Shown here piece after piece: positions 49,101-59,100 of a DNA stretch of 64,000 nt. This DNA comes from Taeniopygia guttata. Taxonomy: Eukaryota > Chordata > Aves > Passeriformes > Estrildidae. The translations under genes and the position numbers were made by a program. How positions within the stretch are numbered: the stretch's first letter is position 1; every line of letters starts with the position of its first letter. Below the pieces are notes generated by a model, which ran no database searches, was not told where the DNA came from, and saw nothing but the letters and a program-made list of their open reading frames with translations. Where the stretch lies: positions 60,947,001 to 61,011,000 of the forward strand of contig NC_133026.1 of the NCBI RefSeq assembly GCF_048771995.1, written 5' to 3'.

Positions 49101-49484
49101 CCGCAGCCGCTCGGCCAGGGGCTTCCCCTGCAGCTTCTGCGCCAGGCTGTTCCCGCACGGCGCGGCCGCGCAGCCATGGCCCGGCGGCGCGGCGGCCTCG
49201 TCCCGCCCCGCGTCTGCCGGGCTCTGCCCGCCGCCGCGGCCCTTGTGGAAGAGGGAGAAGACGGGGGACGCGGCGGCCGGGCGGGCCTCCTCCGGCTGCC
49301 CCTCGGCCTGGCTGCCCGGCGGGGCGGCGGCGAGGCGCGGCCGCTTGCTGGGGGGCTCGGCCTCGGCGCCGCCGGCCTGCAAGCAGCGGTCCAGGTGCGC
49401 GTTGATGTCGGCGCCCGGCAGCTCCCGCAGGCACACGGGGCACTGCACCAGCCGCTCCTCCTCGGCGCCCTCCGCCGGCTCCAT
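24867..49484 (-). CDS. WRNIP1: WRN helicase-interacting protein 1 (AAA+ ATPase)
   Basis: Nuclear AAA+ ATPase of the MgsA/RarA family that acts at stalled replication forks and binds ubiquitin. Seven exons (49484-48975, 40016-39825, 38825-38581, 31942-31710, 26627-26472, 25687-25608, 25142-24867), all GT-AG on the minus strand, joining to 563 residues. Visible motifs: UBZ4 zinc finger with Cys15, Cys18, His30, Cys34; Walker A GPPGCGKT at 164-171, split by intron 1; Walker B with DEIH at 224-227; sensor-1 GATTENPSF at 250-258; LLSRCR arginine-finger region at 264-269; C-terminal tetramerisation part with YNPMY. The human protein has 665 residues; the difference is mostly in the low-complexity part of exon 1. 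Start set at Met 49484 by similarity to the human N-terminus; another in-frame ATG at 49619 would add 45 residues. Head-to-head with MYLK4. Confidence 0.95.
25143..26471 (-). other. WRNIP1 introns 5 and 6
   Basis: Introns 25688-26471 and 25143-25607, AT-rich with a T-rich stretch near 25740-25770. Nothing else seen. Confidence 0.6.
25608..25687 (-). CDS. WRNIP1: WRNIP1 exon 6
   Basis: 80 bp: [20 protein letters not shown] then IGMPECE; ends in phase 0 at gtaaat. Acceptor ttggtag. Confidence 0.92.
26472..26627 (-). CDS. WRNIP1: WRNIP1 exon 5
   Basis: 156 bp: [18 protein letters not shown] ... [20 protein letters not shown]. Donor is gtcagt, less common but matching the reading frame into exon 6. 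Confidence 0.93.
26628..31709 (-). other. WRNIP1 intron 4
   Basis: About 5.1 kb. Contains a long A tract near 26959-26979 and two less AT-rich patches (about 27930-28240 and 30500-30760) without recognisable coding or repeat features. No gene supported. Confidence 0.5.
31710..31942 (-). CDS. WRNIP1: WRNIP1 exon 4
   Basis: 233 bp: [20 protein letters not shown] ... [19 protein letters not shown]+ lid domain. Donor gtgagt after the first base of a Gly codon. Confidence 0.93.
31943..38580 (-). other. WRNIP1 intron 3
   Basis: About 6.6 kb, AT-rich. Holds the tRNA-Ile/CR1 SINE. No embedded gene supported. Confidence 0.55.
32649..32787 (+). mobile_element. tRNA-Ile/CR1 chimeric SINE (TguSINE1 type)
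   Basis: The head follows a tRNA-Ile gene: A box TTAGCTCAGTTGATT from 32655, anticodon-arm GTTGATAAC, B box GGTTTGATCCC at 32695-32705 and TGTATGGGTCA closing the acceptor arm. The tail (from about 32724) follows a CR1 3' end: GGACCTGATGATCCTTGTGG, GTCCCCTCCAGCTCAG and GATTCTATGA. This head-tail order defines the SINE family known from passerine birds. It lies antisense in WRNIP1 intron 3. I could not fix target-site duplications. It is not a working tRNA gene: several stem positions are changed and it runs into the CR1 tail. Confidence 0.85.
38581..38825 (-). CDS. WRNIP1: WRNIP1 exon 3
   Basis: [20 protein letters not shown] ... [10 protein letters not shown] ... SKSSE; 245 bp, ends in phase 2. 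Carries sensor 1 and the arginine-finger region. Confidence 0.93.
38826..39824 (-). other. WRNIP1 intron 2
   Basis: 999 bp, AT-rich; no feature recognised. Confidence 0.6.
39825..40016 (-). CDS. WRNIP1: WRNIP1 exon 2
   Basis: 64 codons, phase 0 at both ends: [13 protein letters not shown] ... [14 protein letters not shown]. Completes Walker A and carries Walker B. Confidence 0.94.
40017..48974 (-). other. WRNIP1 intron 1
   Basis: About 9 kb separating the two halves of the Walker A motif. Mostly AT-rich unique sequence with a T18 run near 46269-46286 and a C/A-rich patch near 43160-43200. No gene supported. Confidence 0.55.
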
Positions 49485-49610
49485 GGGCTCCCGCGGCGCG
49501 GCAGGAAGCGGCGCCGCCCGCAGCCCTTCGGGAGCTGTAGTCCGCCCGGCCTTTCCTGCCCTCGGGGGCTGAGCTGCATCGCCGAGGCCTCTGGACTCGG
49601 AGTCCGCCTC
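48900..49610 (-). promoter_or_regulatory. WRNIP1: CpG island at WRNIP1 5' end
   Basis: Dense in CG dinucleotides across exon 1 and its upstream edge, falling abruptly to AT-rich sequence at about 49620. Typical of a housekeeping promoter; no TATA box is needed or seen. Transcription start not fixed. Confidence 0.7.
48975..49484 (-). CDS. WRNIP1: WRNIP1 exon 1
   Basis: 170 codons: UBZ finger (VQCPVC ... HLDRCL), a GC-rich Ala/Pro/Gly linker, then [14 protein letters not shown] and the Walker A start GPPGCGK. Donor gtgagt follows the Lys codon in phase 0. Confidence 0.93.
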
Positions 49611-49619
49611 GTCTTTCAT

Positions 49620-52600
49620 TGAAATATGTCAAAACCTCATTCTCTATGGAAAAACCATCAATAAATTATTACTTAAAAAAAAAAAAAAAGAGATTCAAAC
49701 CCGAGGGCAGGTTGTATTTCGAAGATGGGCGCAGTAAGAGGTACCATTCGCATCCTAATTTACGACCCGAACTTGACCCATTGGTAATTCTTTCCATATT
49801 ACATCTTGTTTTCTTTCTTAAAGTATATGTTTAGGTTTAATTATACACCGTGACATAATAGTTCCCAGCTTGTAAAATTCAGGTCAGTCTAATGTCAGCT
49901 GTATTAGGAGGTAAACAAGTCTGGCTACTGCCTAACAGTACCCCCAGGCTTAAAATTTGAAAATGGCTGGTTAGAAAGTGGCCAACAGGTCAGAAATAAA
50001 AATTTTTTTGAACTGATGATGGATACCAAAGGACTGAGTTTGAAGCAAAGTGCTTTACAGCTCATCATGTAAACCTAGTTCTTACTGAAGGGATTATAAT
50101 CTAAACCCAGATGTTGAAAGTGAAATGAGATGTTTGTGGGTTCTACTTTTCAGCTAATGCCTATTTGCTTGCCCATTTCTAGTCCTGATCAGTTTTAGAA
50201 ACAATTACTACATTGTTTATATTTTTTAATGCAAATATATTGATTTCCTGCTATAGGGTAGAAAAAGCAGCAGGACCATAGGTATGCGCCGCCTGTGCTT
50301 ATAGTTAAGCAGTGCTTTTCTGACATGTGTGGTCTCCGAGTATGTAAGTGAAGATGTGGTTCATGAAGCAAGATATTTTGCTTGAAGTGAGCAATTGGCT
50401 TGCTGAAGATGACTCAGAAAGTAAAGGAAAGTATGTCCCAGGCAAGAGCTGAGAAATGTAAATGATCGAGGGAAGGTTTTCACCGTCCTTCGTCCTTCAG
50501 AGGAAAATGGAGCTTCACACCATGTGAAGCTCGTAGGTTCCCATTGCTCAGTGGCACATGACCAAGGTGAGATTTCTTCTCTGGGACTTCGGAGGAGGCA
50601 CTTGCAAACAAATTTCACATTCCACTGTTCAGCTTTTAGTTTCAGGGATGTATTAAGATGATAATGGTGGAGAGCACAATGACATATGGACTCAATCCTA
50701 GTCTCTGCTTGGTAACAGAGCCCAGTAAGACATTTGAGCTTGCCATCCCATTAATATTTTCCCAGATAAGTAATTCACTGGTTAGCTTGAAGAAACATGT
50801 CCTTTAGTTAGGACGTGTCATTCTCACTCGATAGATGGCCACATTTGGTGATCAAAGCATAGAGAATGATGTGCTCTTTGAAGAGCCTGAATCAGCTGTC
50901 CTTGGTTGCAGTCCTGTCAGACCACAAGGTCTTCACAGCCAGGCCACTCTAAATCACCGTAGAATTTGAGTAGCTGCAGACATGGAGGTAGCAGCAGGGC
51001 ATCTGGAAACATGTCCCATTTTTTTTCTGGCAGGTTTTGATTACGTCTTATCATCCCTTGCTGTGGAGTAGATAAAACGATCTGTAGGATAATGGCTTGA
51101 AGGTCAGAATGAGCTCTTGGGTATTTCATCTGCATTTGTCAGAGACTTTAAGAAAATCCACAAATCTACTTTTGAGAAATGAGGGAAGAAAATCTCATGA
51201 AGTGTTCTTTAAGCTGATGGCAGTAGAAATGGAGGGATGTCAGAGCTATGAAAGTTGGTAAGAGATGCTAGGTGCAGCAGACTGGACATTTTTACATATT
51301 GGATGCATGACTTCTTCAGATGATGAATGCCTTACAGGCCCAAGATGGTGTGCCTGCATCTCCCTATTAACAGCACAGTCTACAACAACATGGTAGCAGG
51401 AATCTCTCTGGAAGGCTCATTTGAAAATACAAGGTTACATGGTTTTTTGCTGTCCATAATCTTTAAATGTCACCACTATCCAACCATCTATTGTGTTACA
51501 TGGGATAGCACGTGGCATCTTTCACATCTGGGAAGCTTGGAGGGCTAACTCTGGGCAGAGCAGTTACTTGGTATAAGTACACATTTGATTTGCTGCACAT
51601 GCACAGATGTGGGGTCAAAACACTGAGGAACATTTTCTGTTGGAAGGTGTTTGGGTAAAAATAACTGATTTAATTGGGTCTTTGGTTGTACACTGAAAGC
51701 TGTTTCTCTGTGCTGCCAGCGACTGTAAGGTTGTATATAAGTTTTTTATTACACCATATAATTTATGGTGTTTATGTAAGTTAAATTGAAACTATGAGCT
51801 GTGTAATGAGATTTAACAGATACAGCTTTCTAGAGCTAAGGCATTAGCACTGTTCTTTTCTAGGTGGGTTTCCAGTACAGTGAAGGAAGGGTTGCAATAA
51901 CAGCTACAGAAATATTTTGGTCCTCTATTTCCTGGATGTAGAAAGAGATGCTAAGTGAAATTTTAGAATACTCTTTTTAAAAAATTAGTCTTTCAGAAGG
52001 ACATATATTCCAAGTGTAGCCAAGTGATTATTTGAGGTGGGAACCCACAACCTTGCTGTGGAATAAAAGCCTTCTACAGAGAAGGCCTGACTTGCAGTGG
52101 CCTTCCAACCAATCCTACTGTTAGACAAGCCTCGGTGATCCTACATCTTGTACTTGCCAGGCACATCAGAAAGGCCTGCAGAGGAGAAGAACCCAGCTGA
52201 GGACTGTGCTCTTCTGCAGCCTTCAACAGAGGGCCAGAAATTGCCACCATTTTGGCAACTACCTATTTTTGTGGTACAGGATGGTGGGAAGAGAGAGAAA
52301 AGGCCTGTATCCATGCCTGTACTGCTTTGTTAAGTGTCTAAAATCTTTCTGGACTTAATATCAGGGTCCTTGCATATCAGCTTGCTGGAACTGCAGCAGA
52401 AAAGAGAGCATGTTTAGCAGCAGGGAACCACTGAGATGGCGAAGAAGTGAGGGGTGCTCCATAAACAAGGTGTGCAGCAACAGCAGTAGGTATTTTGCTG
52501 AGCTAAATAGTTTCTGTGAATGAATTCAATTATATTGGTCTTGTAGCCTTGAATTATCTGGTGTTCAGTGTAGAAAAGTTTCTGTGAACAGGCAGTGCTG

Positions 52601-52722
52601 TATACTCTGGTTCGGCAAGTATAAGGAGAGAGTTGAAATATAAAGCGTTGCAACACGGTAATTTTCTAAGTCAAAATGCTTGAATAACACTAAGACCTTT
52701 TATTTATCTTTCTTTTGAACAG
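49620..52722. other. WRNIP1-MYLK4 divergent region
   Basis: Upstream of WRNIP1 on one side and of the first coding exon of MYLK4 on the other. Holds an A15 run at 49675-49689, a perfect 10-bp hairpin at 50510-50532 and a TATATAAG near 51735. MYLK4 promoter or untranslated exon may lie here but I cannot place it. Confidence 0.45.
50510..50532. repeat. Perfect short inverted repeat
   Basis: GAGCTTCACA, a 3-base loop (CCA), then TGTGAAGCTC: ten matched base pairs. Function unknown; could be chance. Confidence 0.7.
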
Positions 52723-52981
52723 CCAAGAAAGAGGAGAAATCAGAAGTTACGAGTGTTCACTGGTTTATGAATCTAAGGTGGAGAGAAGAACAGACAGCAA
52801 ATTAACTGGACATAGTATGAAACTACTTAAGATTAACAGGCTTGAAGAAATAAATACACAATTCAGCACAAGCAGACTAGAAAAAACAGCCTTTTTTCAA
52901 AGTGTGGAGAAAATGAAGATGACTAGAAGCTTTCAAGAACAAAAATTCAGTGAATCAGATCCTGGAACAGAAGAGAAAAAG
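52723..52981 (+). CDS. MYLK4: Myosin light chain kinase family member 4, first recognisable coding exon
   Basis: Exon bounded by acceptor ttgaacag and donor gtaact, phase 0 at its end. From Met 52817-52819 it encodes MKLLKINRLEEINTQFS, then RLEKTAFFQSVEKMKM, which lines up with the human MYLK4 N-terminus as I recall it (MLKVKRLEEFNTCYNSNQLE then KMAFFQ). That gives 55 codons in this exon. The kinase domain exons are not in the window; nothing like a glycine loop or catalytic loop appears to 64000. The frame is also open upstream of the Met to the acceptor (31 codons), so an N-terminally extended form from an earlier exon is possible. Position head-to-head with WRNIP1 agrees with mammalian synteny. 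Confidence 0.8.
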
Positions 52982-55900
52982 GTAACTAACTAACTAGCTG
53001 CATAATTAATTTTGTTTTCCCAAAAGCACTGCCTCTTTCTTTTTTTTCAGCTAGTTAAGGAGTTTACTTTGTGTATTTCCCAGTAGACTTGAATTTTTCA
53101 TTATCGTCTGTGAAAATGTATTGCAGCTGTGTTAAGATCTGATTATTGAGAGATGCCTCTGCCCAAATTAAGGTGAAAATGAGACCATATGGCAAAGTCA
53201 ATAGTATGGATTTTATTTAATAATGAATTTGAGGTAGAGAGATAGAAATGGAAAAGGGAACTGGGGGAGAGAGAGAAGTTGAGTAGAAGCTAGTCACCAC
53301 CTGTGGATCAAATGACATTCCATTGGTCCTTTTTCACACACGTCTTCTCAGTGGCAGCGGTTCTGAGGTCATTCAAAACTTTTCACTATTTATATATCTT
53401 AGCAGAGAAATGAATTAATGTTCATTGGCTGCACAGTTCTCTTAGTCTATTGGTTAAATTATTGCCTCACTTCTAATACTAATTAGTGCACATGCTGAGT
53501 CTTTTCATTTGGGTTGGTGGGTTTCTTGAGTTGTGGGTGGTTTTAATCTCCCCATGCCAGAATTGATTTTTACCCAGTCAGAGCTGATTTCAGCACAGTT
53601 GCTGAGTAAGCTTTCCTTGTGGTCCATAAATTCTGCATTCTTTGTGTCCATTTTCACTGATACATTCTTCTCCCCTGGCTTTGTTAACCTTCTCCTCAGT
53701 CTGAGACAACACTCGAACAATAGTAACATCGTTATCTTATTTCAAGTTCTTATCACAGTAGCTTAACTATTTGGGGCAGGGCTTTGGTGGTGGCAGATAC
53801 CATCTGTCCCATAACTTGGGGGGTCTTTGGTGATATAAATACAAGCAGTTGCTCCTTTACATAATTTACCACATTGGGAATTTTTGTCTAGATGAATTAC
53901 CAAGTATGTACTAACCAGATCTCGCTTCCACCAGGCCTGGAGTTAGCACCACACTGTTGCTCCATTCTGTGCTTATCTTGTAGCAAAGTCCTTCTGTGGC
54001 CCTAACAGTATTTGGGACAGGCAATTGTGATCTTTAGGTTCTTACAGACTGGTTAGCATCTTTTAATTTTTCGTGTTCATAGAAGCAAGCATGTATTGTT
54101 TTTCTGGGGTTTAATTACTACTGGACTTAATATTCAGAAATTGTAAAAGAGTTGTGTGGTTCTACCACCCTTCAAAATTAGAAGGTAAAAATGGTTTTTG
54201 TTGGATTCATGTTTTGAAGACATCTGTCCTGTCTAGCAGCTCTGGAGTTAGTGGAGACTGAAGGAATCCCACGGAAAGAGCAAATTCCCCAGAGGAACTG
54301 AGGTAGCTTTGTGCTTTGCTGTCCACTATCTGGCGAGCAGCGTGTGGTTACATGCTGCATGCCACACTTGCAGGGCTGAGTGTTATCAGTGTAGCTCTGT
54401 TCTCCACCTGTCTCTAGTAAGAATGGTATTAGGCATCTTGATATGGGGTCTCTGGTAGGAAAATGGCTCTGTAATCAGCAAAAGTATGTTTATAAATAAC
54501 AGCACATTTCCTTGTATTATGGGTTTTTTCTATGCAAGAATCTAAAGGAAGCAGTATTTTTACTGATGCATCATTTAGATAAAAACTGAGAAAATCCACT
54601 TGCAGTAGGAGAATGAGAGATTAATTTTATATACCAGTTTGTGAAAAGACTTGAAAAATTTGTGCTGTGACTGTTTGTATGCTGATTGTGCTGATATGGC
54701 AGAACTGTTTTTCAAGTATTCTGAATATTTTTCTGTTCAGATGATACCCTGGAGCATTGGTGTAAAGTAAATTTCATGGTGTTTCCATTTGTATTATCAA
54801 ATCAAGAAATTGAATTTTTGAAACTCCTTATTCTGTTGAGTCACTTTTGTTCAAAAATATTCCAGTCATCAGGAAGGTGCTACAATTTTTTGCTCTGTAG
54901 ACATAGAAAAATAACTTTATATTGAAACAAACAAATCACATCTCATATAAGTAGGATGTGTTCATTTTAGAGAGTTTCATTTAGTGTTATAGTGAAAATT
55001 AGAACTAAAAAGGACCCCAACGTTGGGTGTTTGGCCTTTGGAAGATGTTATTGGTTTTTTTTAAGAGAGTATACTTCCACTGTGAAAATAAAAAGTTGCA
55101 CAAGTAAGACAGCAGAAACTGCTGTTTCTGCCTCATAGCACTTCCAGTGATCCTAAAGATCAGCAAAAGGTCTGAGAGCTGCTTTGCCTGTGTCAATGTA
55201 TCTTAGCTTGATGCTGAATTTCAGATTCACTGAAGGTTTGTGCTGCAGTCTCTTAATTAATTCTCTTAATGTTTGCTTCTTTAGTCTGATGGTTGGAGCA
55301 GGCACTTTCCTAAGAGTGCTGTAAGAAAGGGTAGGGAGGTTTTGGTGGTGCAGTAGAGAAGAAAGGAAAACATTTAGATGAACAGCTGGTGGCTAGTTGC
55401 CAGCTGGAGAAATAGCTCTGTATTCCCATTTTAGCTTGTCAGCCTCCTGGGAACTAAACTTCAAAGATGAAAGGCAATCGAACTGAACTCTAGTAATATA
55501 CCTCACCAGAGTGAGCCTTATAGATATGTAAACATTAGTTATATTTCTCCTAAGCTTTTAAAATGTCACTGTCACACAGCTTGTTGGTTTGTTTGTTTTG
55601 GGTTTTGGGGTTTTTTGGGTGTGTGGGGTTTTTTTTTTTTAGGAATTTCTCAATGGGATAAAATATTGGGCCCTAACTGTCTTTTAATATTGATAAAAGG
55701 AAAACCAAGACCTACCCTTAGAAGGTTTTAGTGTAGTCTGCCTGATTGATGAGTAGTTTTATTATATTGATCAGGAAAGGATGAAGAGTGTGTTGGCAGG
55801 AAATATGGTAAACCTTTCCCAGATGTATGTCCTTGTAATTTCTGTGGGTGAAGGTGAAAGCAATGACAAAGCATCCATTCACTTAAATGGGAGTGTGTTG

Positions 55901-56118
55901 GAGCTCAGGCAACTGAATAGAGGACAGTTTGCAAGCCTGTACTTGTCTGAGACTACCTAATTATAATTAAAGAAGAAATGATTCACTTGCTCAAAACAAC
56001 TATTTCTCTAGATTTTTTTTTTTAATAAAAGAAGCAAACACAATTTTTTGTCTTTTGGTACAGTATATTTTTGTGAAAAATGATCAAACCCAAACACAAT
56101 GTAGTAGTAGTAGTAGTA

Positions 56119-56187
<69 letters not shown>

Positions 56188-59100
56188 GTTTCATAGCTAT
56201 AGAAGACGTCAATGGAAAGCAAAGCCCTCAATCGTTGACCAACAACGATGAGTGGGTGGTGCTGTCGGGCAGTTCTGCTGTCGGTGCCCCCTAGATGGCA
56301 CCCTTTGCCACTCCAGCTCTCCATAGACCACTTCCCTCTTGGACAGGATGGCAAAGCAGCCAGTGACAGAACTGCTCCGTAGGTATTTTATGTGTGCTTT
56401 GTTCAGAATGCCCTCTTGTCCCCCGTTTGTACTGTCGGCAGCACGTGTCTTTGTATCTTGGCTAGGTTCTATCTTCAGTGAACATGAAGTTTTGCTTCAG
56501 GTTAGACGTTAGCAAATAAGAGACATTTTGTTTTCATGTGTCAGGACCAAATGAAAAGAAGACTAAAAATCCAGACCTGTCATTGACCCTTTGCACTGAA
56601 CAGACACACGAAGATATCTGAAGGTGCTGGTCCGAGGGAGGGGGTGGCACAGGGTAGGGACAAGCAGGTGTGAGAAGATTAAGTAATTCCTTTTGACAAC
56701 AGCACCAGCTTATGCAAACGTAAATTGATTGTGAAACTGCCACACAATTGACCCAGCTGCATTAGATCCCAATGAGCTCCCTGTTTTACATCTGTACTGT
56801 TTTTAATGGCCCAGCCAAAGCTGTGTGCTGTCGGTCACAAATCTGCTGTCTCTTCCCTCTGGCTCTTACTTGGGTAATATTTGGTGTCAGAATGCAATTC
56901 AAGTTGTTTGATCTTGAATTGCTATCTGCAAAAAGTGGCCATGAAATTATTATTCAATGTGGGTGAGTTGACTGGGTAAAGAGGAGCCTGGGAGCTTCTA
57001 TAGTTCTGAACATCACTATTATGAAACAACCAAGCTGTACTTGCGAAGCATAGAGCTGGGGTTTAAACACAAGTCACTGACCCTGAAGAAGACAATTTTA
57101 CAACATTTTCTATGCAAAGCCATACTTTTGCTGATATTCTGAAAACAGTTTAAGGACTAATTTCTAAATATTTAGTTCATCTAGAACTGTTAGATACCCT
57201 TGGTATTTGATGTTCAGTTAAATTAGGTCTGGGGATAGCTAATTGTTCTCTGATTCCCTGTATCCTTTGAGCCTTCTGTCACCTTCTTCTCCACCACCAT
57301 TTATCTATGAGTTACTTTCCTTGCAGGTTCTGTGCTGGAAATGACTGTGGTGGTACCAATACTTTTACAAGTTCCGTTTTCCAAGGGAGGCCAGAGTCAC
57401 AGTAATATTTTGTTCAGAGAAAAAATTATCACTGTCACACAATGAACTCCTAATAACTCTCCTCTGGTCCCTAACACTGTTCAAGATATTGAGCTATTTA
57501 TTTTGACAGAAACCTATTTCTGGTTTTACAGTTTTAGTCAATAATGGGTTTTTTAACAAAACCCTGTAAGGGACTCAGTGCATTTGGAGAAAAGCTTCTT
57601 AAACTCTCAAGGCTTTCTTTAACCTTGAAATTGAAGCACCATGTCTAAGGCTTGCCTTGGTATGGTCAGGAAACTGGAAATGGACTTCAGCCAAGTTTGG
57701 GTCCATTTTGTTTTACCAAGCACCTTTTCAGCTTGCTTGGAATGCTGTCATGAGATACGGCGCTGCCATCCTCAGCCTGGCGCAGCTTTACAGAATATCC
57801 TTTTTGTGGTGCCCTCTTCACGTCCCAAGTTCATGGCGCTCTCTTGCCTTGTGGCAATGTGTGTGTGATTCTGTGACTTCAGGTAGCTTTGTTTTACCTA
57901 ATGCTCCCAGCTCCCATGCTTGTGAGAATATTTTCCTGTCTTAGAAAGAAAGAAGGGAATATCAGCATTTCCTGACTGAAAAATCCCTATCCCTACACTG
58001 ACCAACATAACAGCTATGTACAAACTCAAAAGTGGCTTGAAAGCGCTCTGGAGTCACAGAAGTCAGAAGCTAACTGAAGAAAGGGCAACAGTCATTATTT
58101 TTTTTTTAATCTCACAACTTTTTTTTTTTTTTCCAAATGATGTCATGATATTTGTAAGTTGATTTATGAATTTTTAGCACTTGAAATTTTTGGTGTTCAT
58201 GTTTTTTGCTTATTCACCTCTGATCAGGTAAATACCTGAGCAGAGAAGAAATGACACCATTTCTTCTTCTTCAATGACTCTTGGTGCACTGTAATTATGG
58301 GCAGCAGTTGCATGGAATATGTATAATCCTTGTATATAAGGATTCCTTCCATAAATATTTACCTGAGACCTTATGTAATGGTTCTTCACAATCCTTACAT
58401 ATATCCTTATATCTTTATTTATTAGACAATAACCCACAGCGTGCTTTGTTCCTCAGATTTTCATTTTTTAATCTCTAGAAATAAATCTCTCTGGGCATAC
58501 AATGGGGCTGGTAGCAGGATATTTTTGTTACAGTTATTTACCATTTTTAATACCTTGTTTTTAGTTGTTTAGAAATTTCATAGGTTAAGTCTGCTCAAGC
58601 AAATATTTTCCATGCAGAATTTTTATCACCTTGAATCGCTTGGGAAAATTCAACTAAAGCAGTATATCTGCTTCTGGGAATTTTAGGGGAAAGAAGATAC
58701 TTTCATTATAATATTGAGTGTTTCACATCCATGTTGTTGAAATTATTTGGCACCTTCCATCCTTTGGATCAGGAGATTGATGGTTGGCAGGTGAGCAGAT
58801 ACTGGATATGAAAGGCCAGACAGCTACGACTCCCTTTCTGCACAGTGTTGGTTTGGATATGGAGTAATGGAATTACACTGCAATCACAGGAACAGAAGGC
58901 ACTGAAGACAGTAAAACTATGGCATTTCAAACTGACCTTTCTATGCACATGCACCCTAACACATTAGGTTATTGCCTTGAATTTTTTTTTTCCATTTCTT
59001 GCCTATTAAAAGGGGAAAAAAAAGATTCTCAATTGCCTGAAATGTTAACTGCAAATGGATTGTGCTAAGAGTTTGCTTTCATTGGAGAAGTTCTGGAATG

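Noticed and set aside
48892-49632. Overlapping open frames in other frames of WRNIP1 exon 1 (about 200-246 codons)
   Set aside because: Shadows of the real exon in GC-rich sequence; only the frame with the UBZ finger and Walker A has family support.
56022-56354. Open frames encoding poly-Ile or poly-Asn
   Set aside because: Translation of the trinucleotide microsatellite.
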